Source of the DNA: Variovorax sp. TBS-050B
GTDB lineage: Bacteria > Pseudomonadota > Gammaproteobacteria > Burkholderiales > Burkholderiaceae_C
Length of the DNA: 64,000 nucleotides
Direction: 5' to 3'
NCBI RefSeq assembly: GCF_029893635.1
Contig: NZ_JARXYR010000001.1
Location: forward strand, 434,001-498,000
The number at the start of each line of letters is the position of its first letter. Position 1 is the stretch's first letter. Positions 8,531 to 17,950 of this stretch are shown here, one piece after another. Both the position numbers and the translations under genes were made by a program. Under the pieces are notes generated by a model, which was not told the origin of the DNA, did not search any database, and worked only from the letters and a program-made list of their open reading frames with translations.

Positions 8531-8998
8531 TTAGAAGATGTTGTTATAGTCATACATATATTCCTCGTTTTCGTCATTCGTCCAAACATGCCCGTCGAGT
8601 CGATCAATCATCACTATGCCGCCAGCTTTTTCCTCGAATCCATTAATCTGGTTCAAACCAAATTTCCAATAGACAGGGGGATCTCTTGACTGAAATTTCG
8701 AGATCTCAAAAACTGAGGCACCAACTCCAGCGGCATGTTCTTTCGCAAACTCGAGCGCCTGGGACATGGGAATATTTTCCAGATCTCGATATTCAATCGG
8801 AACACCAAAGCAGTCAACATTGTGCGCCCTCAAATCAGAGACTATCGATATCAGCTTAACTCTCCCCGCGTTAAGCCCCAGATATCCAGAATAGCATTTC
8901 TCAGCGTCATAGGAAAAACTCCCGTCAAAGAGAGCTATAAATTTTAGCCGCTCTGACCGCACTGGCTCGCAGATATATAGATCGGCTTGTTTTTGCAT
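8531..8998 (-). CDS. cdiI: CdiI, putative immunity protein to the CdiA toxin
   Basis: Predicted 155 aa cytosolic acidic protein with no signal peptide. ATG at 8998 is preceded by TTAGGAG at ideal spacing, and an upstream in-frame ATG at 9106 would overlap the toxin end and is rejected. It starts 17 bp after the cdiA stop, the usual arrangement for CDI immunity genes. Base composition is very different from the chromosome: bases 8521-8580 contain 17 G+C of 60, against about two-thirds elsewhere. That is typical of exchangeable toxin/immunity cassettes. The C-terminus (NDENEEYMYDYNNIF) is acidic. No named family recognised; it would bind and block the C-terminal peptidase-like toxin. Confidence 0.8.
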   Translation of the reverse strand: MQKQADLYICEPVRSERLKFIALFDGSFSYDAEKCYSGYLGLNAGRVKLISIVSDLRAHNVDCFGVPIEYRDLENIPMSQALEFAKEHAAGVGASVFEISKFQSRDPPVYWKFGLNQINGFEEKAGGIVMIDRLDGHVWTNDENEEYMYDYNNIF

Positions 8999-9015
8999 GG
9001 CGACTCCTAATATCA

Positions 9016-12000
9016 TTACGGACGCACAATTACGCCCCTGCCTGTAAGAACAGAGCCAAGAGAGTTTACAGGGACCGCGTAACTCGAACCAATTCCTAAC
9101 GGCCAAGGGTCTCGAATATACGCCATCCCCCCTTTTATAGAATCAACAACAATCGCGTGAGTGCCGCCCGCTTCAGTAGTTACATTGACGATGACTGAGG
9201 CACCATTATTGGTAGCTGTGGTTATCGATTCGGCTGTCATCGTTGTCGAGTATCGGGCGGTTCCGGTAAATCCTAACCGCTGAAGTCCATTCGGAACATT
9301 TGACAGTGCCGTCCCTGACGAATCGGTCAATATCGCTTGCCGAACGTATGCTTCAGGAGTATCGGTAAGGTTCGCTGCCATCCTGCAACTCGCTGCGACG
9401 CATGAAAAGTCAAATGCCTGTCCAAACGTTGAATTTGCCGGCGTGTAGGGAACTCGCGCCACATCTGTGAACAGGCCTTCCCCGTTGCCTGCGCGCCCTA
9501 CCTGAGAGACAGTTCGAGTGCCACGAACGAGCAAGCCAAGACCGGCTCCAATCAACTGATTTCCAGCTTCGAGGATGAGCCCATCCGCGGTGCTTTGAGC
9601 GATCTGGCCGGCGGTAGAGGTCGTGAAAGGCGACACAACCGGCCCCGCGGAAGCGAACGCAACGCCGTTGACCGTAATGTTCCCCTGGCCGTCGACGAAG
9701 ACTCTGTTTCCCGCCGCTTGGGCACGCTGGACCTCCGTCTGACAGCCTGGCGCCCCCCCACCATTAATGCAGGCATCACGCAACGGAGCATCGCGCGCCG
9801 CTGAGATCTGGGCCAGTTGGTCCCGCGTGTTGCACGCCGCCCTGTCGCCGCCGCCGCATGCAGCGACAGCCGCGTCATATCTCTCCTGTTCCGATGGATT
9901 CAACAAATTGGGCCGCTTCTGGCTCAGCCAGTTGTTCTCCACCGCATTTCCCGCCGCGCCTGCGGCGATGTACACCGCCTGTGCGTCCCCACCCGCCATC
10001 GTCGCGGCAATGCTGCCGATGATCTGCGAGAACGCGATGGTCTCTGACGTGCGGCTTGGATCGCTTGTAGGATTGATGAACTGTGCCGTCAGGTGTCCGA
10101 TCACGGCACCGATGGCGCCCGGTGCACAACCGTCACCGTTGCCGGCCCTTGCGGCCCCCACCGCACACCCCGCGACCGCATGGGCGACTTCCGCGGTGAA
10201 TGCATTGAGGCTGCCATTGCCCTGCGGTCCGTTCTGTCCGATCCAGTTCGCCCCCTGCGCCGCGGCAGTATTCAACAACGCATTCGTCAGCCCCGAGCGC
10301 AGTTCGTCTTCCAGGCTGGTGCCATTGATGGCACTGCGCACCACTGCACTGGCCGCCCCGTCGATCAGTTGGCGTTGCAGCTGATCGGTCAACAATGCCG
10401 AGCCATTCGTCGCATTGGCCAGATTGGCCGGCAGCACATTGCTGATGCCCTGGACAACCCCCGCCGTGAGCATGGCAGTCGCGATATTCTTGATGCTCTC
10501 GCTGCTGCCCAGTTCGTCGAATACCTTGCCGAGATCCCCATTGTTGTTGACCAGCGAGATCGTCGCCTGGCTGGTCATCGCGGTGATGCCCGCTTGGAGG
10601 GCCACCGTCGTGGCGGGGTAGGTCGCTGCGCTGGCCCCCATCACCCCCGTGCCGGCCCCTGCGGTCGCCACACCCACCACCAGGCTCACAACGAGCGAGC
10701 TCACCGGCCCGAGGCTGGTCTGGCTGTAGGCCCACTTCTCGTGCGCCTCCTGGACGCGCTGCCATTCGACACTGTTGGCGAGAGCGGGATCAGACGTGAG
10801 CTGGTTCACCCAGGCCATGCCAGGTTGCTGGCCCAGTGCGGTCAGGTTATTGATGTCGTTCTGCCCCACCTGCGCCAACACGCCGCCCGCGGCCTGAATG
10901 TGCAGGTTCTGGACGTTGAACAGGTTGTACTGGCTGGTCTCGTCCTTACGCCCGCTGCCCTTGGCCGAGACCCAGGCCGCATCGCCGTCGTTCTCCTTGC
11001 GGCTGGCGGCACTGGTAGTGCTCTGCGTGAGCAGACTGAGCTTGCCGCCGGACTGGATGTCGAGGTTCTCGGCATCGGCTTGGACAGCGCTGAGCGTCAT
11101 GTCGCCGCCGCTTCGCAGCTGGATGTCCTTGCCAGCCAGCGTGGTGCGTGCCAGCGTGGTTTGCTGGCTATCTGCATCCAGGCTGTAGTGGCTCATGCCT
11201 TTTCGGGTGGAATGGGTTGTCTCGGCCGACGCCTGGTTCTCGCCCGCGTACAGGGTGAGCTTGTCGCCCGCGTCAAGGCTGAGGGTCTGGCCCGCGCTCA
11301 AGGTAGCGGCCCGGCCCGTGAGATCGCGACCGGCACTGATGCTCACATTGCCTGCGCCACTGACGGTGGTGCCGGTTTCCTGGCTGCGCTCCTCGTTGCG
11401 CGTGTTCCTGCCGCTCCAGCGGATGTCTTCGGTCCGGCTGGTCGTAACGGAGTCGAGGTTCACGTCTCGCCCGGCGGCCAGCGTGGTGTCGCCGGCGCTC
11501 TTCACTTCAGCACCGACGAGGTTCATGTCACGCCCGGCCACGGCCACCAAGCTGCCGCCCGGATTGGTCACGTACAAGCCAGCGACCCGATCCAACGTGA
11601 CAGCAGAGAGGTCGACGCCGCTCGAGGCGTCCGAGCGCGCAAGCGCGCCGACCGTGCTGTTCGAGTCACGTGTGGTGGTCACCACATTGATGTCACGTCC
11701 GGCCACCGCTGCCAGACGGCTGCGGGCATCGACGATGCCGCCAATGACGTCCAGATCGTTGCGCGCGGTGAGGCTGACATCGTCGCCGGTGATGCGGCCG
11801 CCCAAGTTGCGGATGTTTTGCCCCGTGAGCACCACCGCGTTGCGACCGGCAATGGTGCCCGCATCATTGGTGATATCGCCAGCGAACTGCAGGTTCACAC
11901 TGCGGCCCGAAAGGAGTGCGCCCGATCCGTCGATGTCGCCTTCCCTCACACGCACATAGACCTGCGGCACCAGCACGCGCTGGGTGCTGCCGTCCGCCAG

Positions 12001-15000
12001 GGTGACGGTCTGCTCGACGAGCCACACGATGTCGCTGGTGAGCTGCGCCATCTGTGCGTCCGTCAGTGCGATCCCTGGGCGCAGGCCGTACTCCTTGGCG
12101 AAAGTCACTCCCGCATCCATCAACGCCGCGTACTGAGCCTCGTCGCTGCCGTAGCCGTTCAGCAAGCGAAAACCGGTCAGCTGCGCCACCTGCTCACGAA
12201 TCAGGCGCTGCTCGTAGAAGCCGTCGCCCAGGCGCTTGAGCGTGCTGTCGGCATCCAGCCCCAGGTTTTTCAGCAGGTAGTCGCTGGACAGCCAGTCGCG
12301 GTAGTTGGCGAACCGCGGATCCGTCTCGATCAGGTGGCGGCTGGACGATTCAGGACGCGTGGCAAACAGGCTGGCGGTCGGCACCGCGGGGTTGGGCATG
12401 CTGGTGCGCACGACCGTGGGCGCGTTACCGGCGGCGCCGGCAGTTCCGCTCGGCCCTGCAGCCGCGGGAACCTGAATGATCGGATTGACGCGCGCGCCGG
12501 CAGAAACATCGCCGGCGCCCTGCGCACCGGTACCGGTCTGCCCTCGCGTTAAGGTGCCGGTGCCAGCTCCACTGCCCGTGAACCCCACATTACCCTCCTG
12601 GCGTGCCGCCGCGAGCGTGACGCTGGTGTTGGTGGTGAGGTTGTACGGGGCGAGCTGATAGACCCGCTCGTCGCTCCCGGAGTCGTGCTCGTTGATGTAG
12701 CTGTGAATGGCGATGCCGGTCTGTACTGTGGGCGCATCGACCGTCAGGCCGACGTTCTGGATCGTGCCGCCGGTGACGCTCAATGCGCCCCCGGCGAGGA
12801 TCTGGCTCATATCGTTGGTGCCGCTGCCCACGTCGATCTTCATGGCGCCGCCGGAAAGAATCCTGGCCGGCTTGGAGCTTTGGAGCACCGGAGTGGACGA
12901 GCTCACGGTGTAGTCGTAAGCGTCGTAGATGGACGCCATGCGCGTGGGCTTGTAGTCGGAACCTGTGAGCGATATATGCCCGGTCATCGTGTAGATGAAG
13001 GCCAGGGTGGCCTCATCCAGCTTCTTGTGGGCCGCGCGATAGGCCTGCCACCGGTCGTACTCGGCCTGCGTGACCGGGTGATCGAAGGGTGTGAACACCT
13101 CATGGGGCGGCTCGCTGCCGTCCCAACTGGTGATACCCGTCTGTCCCACCGTGACATCGGGGTAGCGCCAGCCGATGAAGTCCGCGGGCACATCCTCCGC
13201 CGGCGGCGCGACGCCGAAGGTGGACCAGATCGGATCGGTGCGCGGGTACCAAGCCCCTGGAACAGTCACGGCAGTGCAGGTGCTGTCCTCTCCCACCGTG
13301 CACTCCTGGATGGTCCGATCGTGGCTGCTGGCCGGGCTTTGCATGTAGTAAGCGCGGAACTTCTCCAGCGGATACTCTGGCGCTGGGATCAGCAGACGCA
13401 TGTTGGCGTTGCTACCGGGCCCTTGCGGGTTGGTGGCGGGTACGGCGGCCCAGCCGTTCCAGCCGGTATCGGGGAACTGCTGGAAGCCACCGATGCTGAA
13501 GAGCACTTCGCTCGCCGGATAGCGCACGCTGCTGCCGGGAAGCGCATATTCGACGACGCGCTGACTCGAACCAGGCTGCAGAGTCCAGGTCACGCCGCCG
13601 TTGGTGTTGCTGAGCACACCCGTTCTGATATCGACGTCGCGACTCGCCTCGATGGTTGCGGCATGGTTGTTCACCGCCGCGGCCGAGCCGGTGGCACGGC
13701 CAGCGGCATCGATTCCGCCCCCGATGGCGAGATCTCCGTCGCTGAAGATCAGAGCCCCCTCCCGGTTGTTCACGGTGCTCGCGCCGATGTCGAGGCGCTG
13801 ACGTGCGGCGATAGTGGCCGCGCTGGTAGTGCCATTGACGGTTTCAGCGAGATTGTTCAATGTCCCGGCGCCGATCGAAACGTGGTCGCCATAGATCCGG
13901 CCCGTTCCGAGGTTGTCGACGGTGCCAGCATCGATACGCGTGACGATGCCGTCGATCACCCCGCGGTTGGTCAACGTGCCGAGGACGTTGAGCCGCGTGG
14001 TGGTGCCCTGTATGTCACCTGTCGCGGTGTTGTCGATATTGGCGGCCGAGAGTGCCAGGTCCCTTCCGGCAGCGATCCGGCCGCTGTTGGTGATGTTGGC
14101 GCTGGTCGTGATGCTCAGATCACGGTTGGCAATGGTCTCGCTGCCCGAGGCCATGGCGACGTCCTGCGTCAAGGCAAGGTGCATGTCGCCTTGAGAGAGA
14201 AGCCTGCCGGTGTTGTTGAGCGAGGCCGTGTCGACGACAAGCGTTTCACCAGCCAGCAAGGTGCCCGCGTTGGTCACGCTCGCTGTCTTCGCTGCCGCCG
14301 TATTCGCATTGGAATCGGCGATGGTCAGCAAATTGCCTGCGGAGATTAAGCCGCCCGCGCCATTCTCGATTGGACCGGTGCCGGTCAAGGTGGTGTTCAC
14401 ATCGGAACGAATGGCACCCGATGTGTTGTTGATATTGACGGCAGTGATCCCAACATTTTGGCCTTCGACACCTTGATCGACTCCGGATGTCGCGGTGTTG
14501 TCGACAGTGGTTGCACGCAGTGTTGTCGTTCTCGTCGAACGGATCAGCCCGCCCGCGTTGAAGATGCTGCCGGCATCGATGGTGAGGTCATTGATCGCCA
14601 GGGTCTGACCCCCTCGGTTGTCATAGCTGCCACCGTGTGTGTCGATGGCCACGGTCGACTGGCCAAGGATCAATCCGGCATTGCCGTTGACAAGCCCCCC
14701 TGCCTCGACGACGAGCGCCTCGCGCGAACCGATGAAGCCCGCGTGGTTTTCCAAGCGACCCCAGGCGCCGCCCGTGGCGCCCGTGGCGATGCGCAGGGTG
14801 GCGGCGCTCACGATACCGCCCTGCCCAGTGGCATACCCTGCTGCGTTAGTGTTGACAAGCGCTTGGCCGTGGGTGTCGATGGCCATTGCACCGCCCGACT
14901 GAATCAGGCCCGCATCGTTGGTGAGCACGCCCGAGTTCACATCAACGGTGCTGCCCGCGGTCAGTGTTCCGCGCGTATTGCCGATGGCACCGCTGTGCGT

Positions 15001-17682
15001 ATCGATGAAGAGGCTGCGGCCGCTGACTTGACCGTCGGTGTTGGTGAAGCCGTTGTTCGCAAGCACGACGGCGCCAGCGGCCAGCATGCTGCCTGAGGCG
15101 TTGTTTGTGGCACCGGTTGTGGTGACGTGCAAGTCACCGGTCACGGAAGCCAGCGTACCCATGGAATTGTCTACACGGTCGGCATTGATGACCGAAGCGG
15201 CGTTGGCGGCCAGCGTGCCGCCGACGTTCGAGATTGTTCCCGCAGCTGTGATGTGCAGGGTGCCCGGCGTGGTGACCGCGGCCTTGCTGGTGACCACATC
15301 GCCCTGCGTGGCCGTGATTCCGATGTTCACCGCGCTGGTCTGGCTGCCTGAGAGATCGACCCTCGCGCCCTGCAGCACCGCGTCGCCGGCCGCGAGGTTC
15401 TTGCCGCCCGCCGCGAGCGCGCCGGAGGTGGTCACGCGCAGATCACCGGCCGCTCCGAGGCTGCCGTCGTTCTGCACGCCGGCGCCGAGCACGCTGTCGC
15501 TGCCGCCTTGCAGGCTGCCGGCAGTTACGGTGACGTGGCGTCCGGCCGTGAGGCTGCCGTCGTGCGCGAAGTCGCCGGTGACACTGAGCGTCGCATCGTT
15601 GGTGGCGCGCAGCGACCCGCTGTTGCGCATCGACCCCGCCTGCAGGCTCAGGTCCGTCGCAGCGCCGATGGTGCCGCCGGTGCCGTTGAGCAACTGGTTG
15701 CTGACCGTCACTTGCACGCCGGCCTGTGACGACTGGATGCTGCCCTGCGTGTTGTCGAGCGCGCCCGCACCAAACGTCAGCGCCTGGTTCGCGATCAGCG
15801 TGCCGCCGGCGTTGTTGGCGGCCCCTGCCACGCTGGCGTTCAGCGCCCCGGTGGCCGAGATCGTGCCGCGCGTGTTGTCCGCGTTCCCGCCGATGCTGAG
15901 ATTCGCATCGCCGCCGCTCGCGAGCTTGCCGTCGACGTTGACGAAGTCGCCCGTGGTCGTGATGTCGAGGCGACCGGCATTGAGGGTGCCGCCGGTGTTG
16001 TCGAAGCGCCCGACATCGGCGCTGAAGCCGTTCGCGACGTTGAGCGTGCCGCCCCGGTTGTCGAAGCTGGGCTGGCTGACCGCCATGCTGGCGAGACTCA
16101 AGGTGCCGCCGCTGTTGTTGATGTTGGCGCTTTGCAGATTGATCGCGCCGCCCGCGTAGACCTTGCCGCCATCGTTGAGGATCGCACCGGCCGCGGCGGT
16201 GAGGGTGCCCGGCGATGGGGGCACATAGGGCGCAGGCGTGATGACCTCGCCGGTTCCCGCGCTGCCGCCAGTCGTGGGCGCGTCGGGGCTGGTCGGGGTG
16301 GTCGTTCCGCCGCCGCTTCCTGCACCGCTTCCCGTGCCCGGCTCGGTGCCGATGCCGCCGCCAGGCTGCGCCACCGGCTCGGACCCGATCACGCCGCCCG
16401 CAGTGTTGCTCAACGCCGCCGCCGCGATGTCCAGCGCCGCGCTGCTGGTCTGCCGAATGGTGCCGCCGCGGTTGTCGATGGCGCCGGCGGTGCTCGCAAG
16501 CTCGAGGCGCGCGCCCTCGATCGTGCCGCCCTTGCCATCGATGGCGTTGGCGAGCGTGTCCTGCGTGGTGATCTTCAAGTTGGCGCCGCTCGCGATGCGC
16601 CCGCTGTTGGCGAGGCTCGCGGCCGCAAGGTCGGCACCCGCGGTGGCCTGCAGGCTGCCGATGTTCTCGAGCCGCCCGGCGCTGGTGACCACCAGTTGCC
16701 CGGCGCCCATCAGTGGGGTGGCGCCCGGCGCAGCCTGAATGGTGCCCGCATTGCGCACGCCAAGCCCCGCCTCGGTGCCGATGAGCGTGATCTTGCCGGC
16801 GTACATGCCGCCGAGCGCGGCCACGTCGAGCGCGAAGGTGGGCGCGCTGCCGCTGCCCGCGATAGGGGTGATCTGGCCGTGGTCGGCCGAGACGTCGTTG
16901 GCGCCGGTCACGACCTTGAGTTCGCTCGCCCAGATGCCGGCGTTGGCCTGCACGGCGCGCGCGAGTATGGCGGCGTAGTCGGTCTTGCTGGCATCGAGGC
17001 CGGCGCCGTCGATGGTGATGGTGCCGCCGCGCACGAGGAAGCTGTCGAGGCCGCCCATGGCGTTGAACTGCGGCGTGCCGGTGGTGAGGGTGGCGCGGCT
17101 GGCGTTGATGAAGCCGCCGCCGTCGACGCTGATGCCCGCGGGGTTGGCGATGATGACCTCGGCGCGGCTGCCGCCGACTTCGATGGTGCCGCGCAGCTGG
17201 CTGGGGCTGCCGCCGTTGACTTCGTTGAGGATGATGCGTGCGGGCCCGTTCGCGAGGAAGGGGTTGCCCTGCACCCAGCCGCCGAGCTGGGTCTGCACGT
17301 CGGTGCGGCTGTTGTTGAGGATGGCGCCGTTGGGGCCGACGTTGAACTGGTTGTAGATGTTGCGCGAGACGCCAGCCGCGCTGGGCGTCTGGATGTTCAC
17401 GAGCGGCACGCCGTTGGGTGCGACGAGCACGGTGGGGCGTTGGCTTCCGGGAACGTTGGCGGCGCCGGCGATCTGGCCATGGGCCATCGGCGGGGCAAGC
17501 ACACCCGCCAGCGCCGCGCCGAGCAGCATGGGTGCGAATGCCGCAGCACCACCGGCGAGCAAGCCGCCTGCGCCGGTCGTGGCCTTGCGCGAACCTTTGC
17601 CCGTGCTCGATGCGGTTTCCTGCACCACCATCCGCGCGCCCCTCGCGGCATTGAAGACGATGCGGTACAGACGGCGATTCAT
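9016..17682 (-). CDS. cdiA: CdiA contact-dependent inhibition effector with C39-like peptidase tip
   Basis: Predicted 2,888 aa exoprotein. Residues 1-25 form an extended signal peptide region (MNRRLYRIVFNAARG), with cleavage near residue 69. A TPS secretion/haemagglutination domain follows (RNIYNQFNVGPNGAILNN; NPAGISVDGGGF), then a very long array of beta-helical FHA repeats of the NxxGTLxA kind, a DUF637-like pretoxin region (about 2340-2500) and a VENN motif at 2581-2584. The C-terminal about 300 residues are the variable toxin. There Gln2755 and Cys2761 (QAFDFSCVAASC), His2842 (GGTHAIVV) and Asp2858 (YIRDPWP) match the order and spacing of C39/papain-like peptidases. GGGAG precedes the ATG. 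Cognate immunity and transporter genes follow. The toxin activity is inferred. Confidence 0.92.
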   Translation of the reverse strand: MNRRLYRIVFNAARGARMVVQETASSTGKGSRKATTGAGGLLAGGAAAFAPMLLGAALAGVLAPPMAHGQIAGAANVPGSQRPTVLVAPNGVPLVNIQTPSAAGVSRNIYNQFNVGPNGAILNNSRTDVQTQLGGWVQGNPFLANGPARIILNEVNGGSPSQLRGTIEVGGSRAEVIIANPAGISVDGGGFINASRATLTTGTPQFNAMGGLDSFLVRGGTITIDGAGLDASKTDYAAILARAVQANAGIWASELKVVTGANDVSADHGQITPIAGSGSAPTFALDVAALGGMYAGKITLIGTEAGLGVRNAGTIQAAPGATPLMGAGQLVVTSAGRLENIGSLQATAGADLAAASLANSGRIASGANLKITTQDTLANAIDGKGGTIEGARLELASTAGAIDNRGGTIRQTSSAALDIAAAALSNTAGGVIGSEPVAQPGGGIGTEPGTGSGAGSGGGTTTPTSPDAPTTGGSAGTGEVITPAPYVPPSPGTLTAAAGAILNDGGKVYAGGAINLQSANINNSGGTLSLASMAVSQPSFDNRGGTLNVANGFSADVGRFDNTGGTLNAGRLDITTTGDFVNVDGKLASGGDANLSIGGNADNTRGTISATGALNASVAGAANNAGGTLIANQALTFGAGALDNTQGSIQSSQAGVQVTVSNQLLNGTGGTIGAATDLSLQAGSMRNSGSLRATNDATLSVTGDFAHDGSLTAGRHVTVTAGSLQGGSDSVLGAGVQNDGSLGAAGDLRVTTSGALAAGGKNLAAGDAVLQGARVDLSGSQTSAVNIGITATQGDVVTSKAAVTTPGTLHITAAGTISNVGGTLAANAASVINADRVDNSMGTLASVTGDLHVTTTGATNNASGSMLAAGAVVLANNGFTNTDGQVSGRSLFIDTHSGAIGNTRGTLTAGSTVDVNSGVLTNDAGLIQSGGAMAIDTHGQALVNTNAAGYATGQGGIVSAATLRIATGATGGAWGRLENHAGFIGSREALVVEAGGLVNGNAGLILGQSTVAIDTHGGSYDNRGGQTLAINDLTIDAGSIFNAGGLIRSTRTTTLRATTVDNTATSGVDQGVEGQNVGITAVNINNTSGAIRSDVNTTLTGTGPIENGAGGLISAGNLLTIADSNANTAAAKTASVTNAGTLLAGETLVVDTASLNNTGRLLSQGDMHLALTQDVAMASGSETIANRDLSITTSANITNSGRIAAGRDLALSAANIDNTATGDIQGTTTRLNVLGTLTNRGVIDGIVTRIDAGTVDNLGTGRIYGDHVSIGAGTLNNLAETVNGTTSAATIAARQRLDIGASTVNNREGALIFSDGDLAIGGGIDAAGRATGSAAAVNNHAATIEASRDVDIRTGVLSNTNGGVTWTLQPGSSQRVVEYALPGSSVRYPASEVLFSIGGFQQFPDTGWNGWAAVPATNPQGPGSNANMRLLIPAPEYPLEKFRAYYMQSPASSHDRTIQECTVGEDSTCTAVTVPGAWYPRTDPIWSTFGVAPPAEDVPADFIGWRYPDVTVGQTGITSWDGSEPPHEVFTPFDHPVTQAEYDRWQAYRAAHKKLDEATLAFIYTMTGHISLTGSDYKPTRMASIYDAYDYTVSSSTPVLQSSKPARILSGGAMKIDVGSGTNDMSQILAGGALSVTGGTIQNVGLTVDAPTVQTGIAIHSYINEHDSGSDERVYQLAPYNLTTNTSVTLAAARQEGNVGFTGSGAGTGTLTRGQTGTGAQGAGDVSAGARVNPIIQVPAAAGPSGTAGAAGNAPTVVRTSMPNPAVPTASLFATRPESSSRHLIETDPRFANYRDWLSSDYLLKNLGLDADSTLKRLGDGFYEQRLIREQVAQLTGFRLLNGYGSDEAQYAALMDAGVTFAKEYGLRPGIALTDAQMAQLTSDIVWLVEQTVTLADGSTQRVLVPQVYVRVREGDIDGSGALLSGRSVNLQFAGDITNDAGTIAGRNAVVLTGQNIRNLGGRITGDDVSLTARNDLDVIGGIVDARSRLAAVAGRDINVVTTTRDSNSTVGALARSDASSGVDLSAVTLDRVAGLYVTNPGGSLVAVAGRDMNLVGAEVKSAGDTTLAAGRDVNLDSVTTSRTEDIRWSGRNTRNEERSQETGTTVSGAGNVSISAGRDLTGRAATLSAGQTLSLDAGDKLTLYAGENQASAETTHSTRKGMSHYSLDADSQQTTLARTTLAGKDIQLRSGGDMTLSAVQADAENLDIQSGGKLSLLTQSTTSAASRKENDGDAAWVSAKGSGRKDETSQYNLFNVQNLHIQAAGGVLAQVGQNDINNLTALGQQPGMAWVNQLTSDPALANSVEWQRVQEAHEKWAYSQTSLGPVSSLVVSLVVGVATAGAGTGVMGASAATYPATTVALQAGITAMTSQATISLVNNNGDLGKVFDELGSSESIKNIATAMLTAGVVQGISNVLPANLANATNGSALLTDQLQRQLIDGAASAVVRSAINGTSLEDELRSGLTNALLNTAAAQGANWIGQNGPQGNGSLNAFTAEVAHAVAGCAVGAARAGNGDGCAPGAIGAVIGHLTAQFINPTSDPSRTSETIAFSQIIGSIAATMAGGDAQAVYIAAGAAGNAVENNWLSQKRPNLLNPSEQERYDAAVAACGGGDRAACNTRDQLAQISAARDAPLRDACINGGGAPGCQTEVQRAQAAGNRVFVDGQGNITVNGVAFASAGPVVSPFTTSTAGQIAQSTADGLILEAGNQLIGAGLGLLVRGTRTVSQVGRAGNGEGLFTDVARVPYTPANSTFGQAFDFSCVAASCRMAANLTDTPEAYVRQAILTDSSGTALSNVPNGLQRLGFTGTARYSTTMTAESITTATNNGASVIVNVTTEAGGTHAIVVDSIKGGMAYIRDPWPLGIGSSYAVPVNSLGSVLTGRGVIVRP

Positions 17683-17950
17683 GGCCCAACTCCCTCACTG
17701 ACGATTTTTGGATACTCGCCACGCTTTCGTATCAAAGCGCGACGGGCGCCGATTGTCAGAGGGTGTTGGGCCTTAGCAGACGTCAAGAATCGACGAAGTG
17801 ATCGACTTTGTGTACTTGCTCACACCTGCAATCAAACAGTGCAGACGCCGAAAACCTCGGTTAATTCGAATGGATTACATTCGGCGCGCAGCTCTGTTGG
17901 GCGCCAGCAACGCAGACCGAAAACGCAATCGCGCGCTTCGTTCGGGGCGA
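17683..17950 (-). promoter_or_regulatory. cdiA upstream region
   Basis: This 268 bp gap between the response regulator stop and the cdiA start must hold the cdi promoter. A good ribosome-binding site (GAGGGAG) is 7 bp before the cdiA ATG. AT-rich patches around 17855-17880 (ttaattcgaatgga) are the likeliest promoter, but I could not assign hexamers. Confidence 0.4.

Noticed and set aside
10093..12552. An 819-residue open frame on the plus strand opposite cdiA
   Set aside because: Antisense shadow with no domain, signal or ribosome-binding site; the cdiA frame is strongly supported.
9016..17682. cdiA repeats as a tandem DNA repeat or CRISPR-like array
   Set aside because: The recurrence is of degenerate protein strands in one long frame; there are no identical spaced DNA repeats.
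15443..17722. A 759-residue open frame on the minus strand inside cdiA
   Set aside because: Out-of-frame shadow: Arg/Gln/His-rich low-complexity product made by the repetitive GC-rich cdiA codons.
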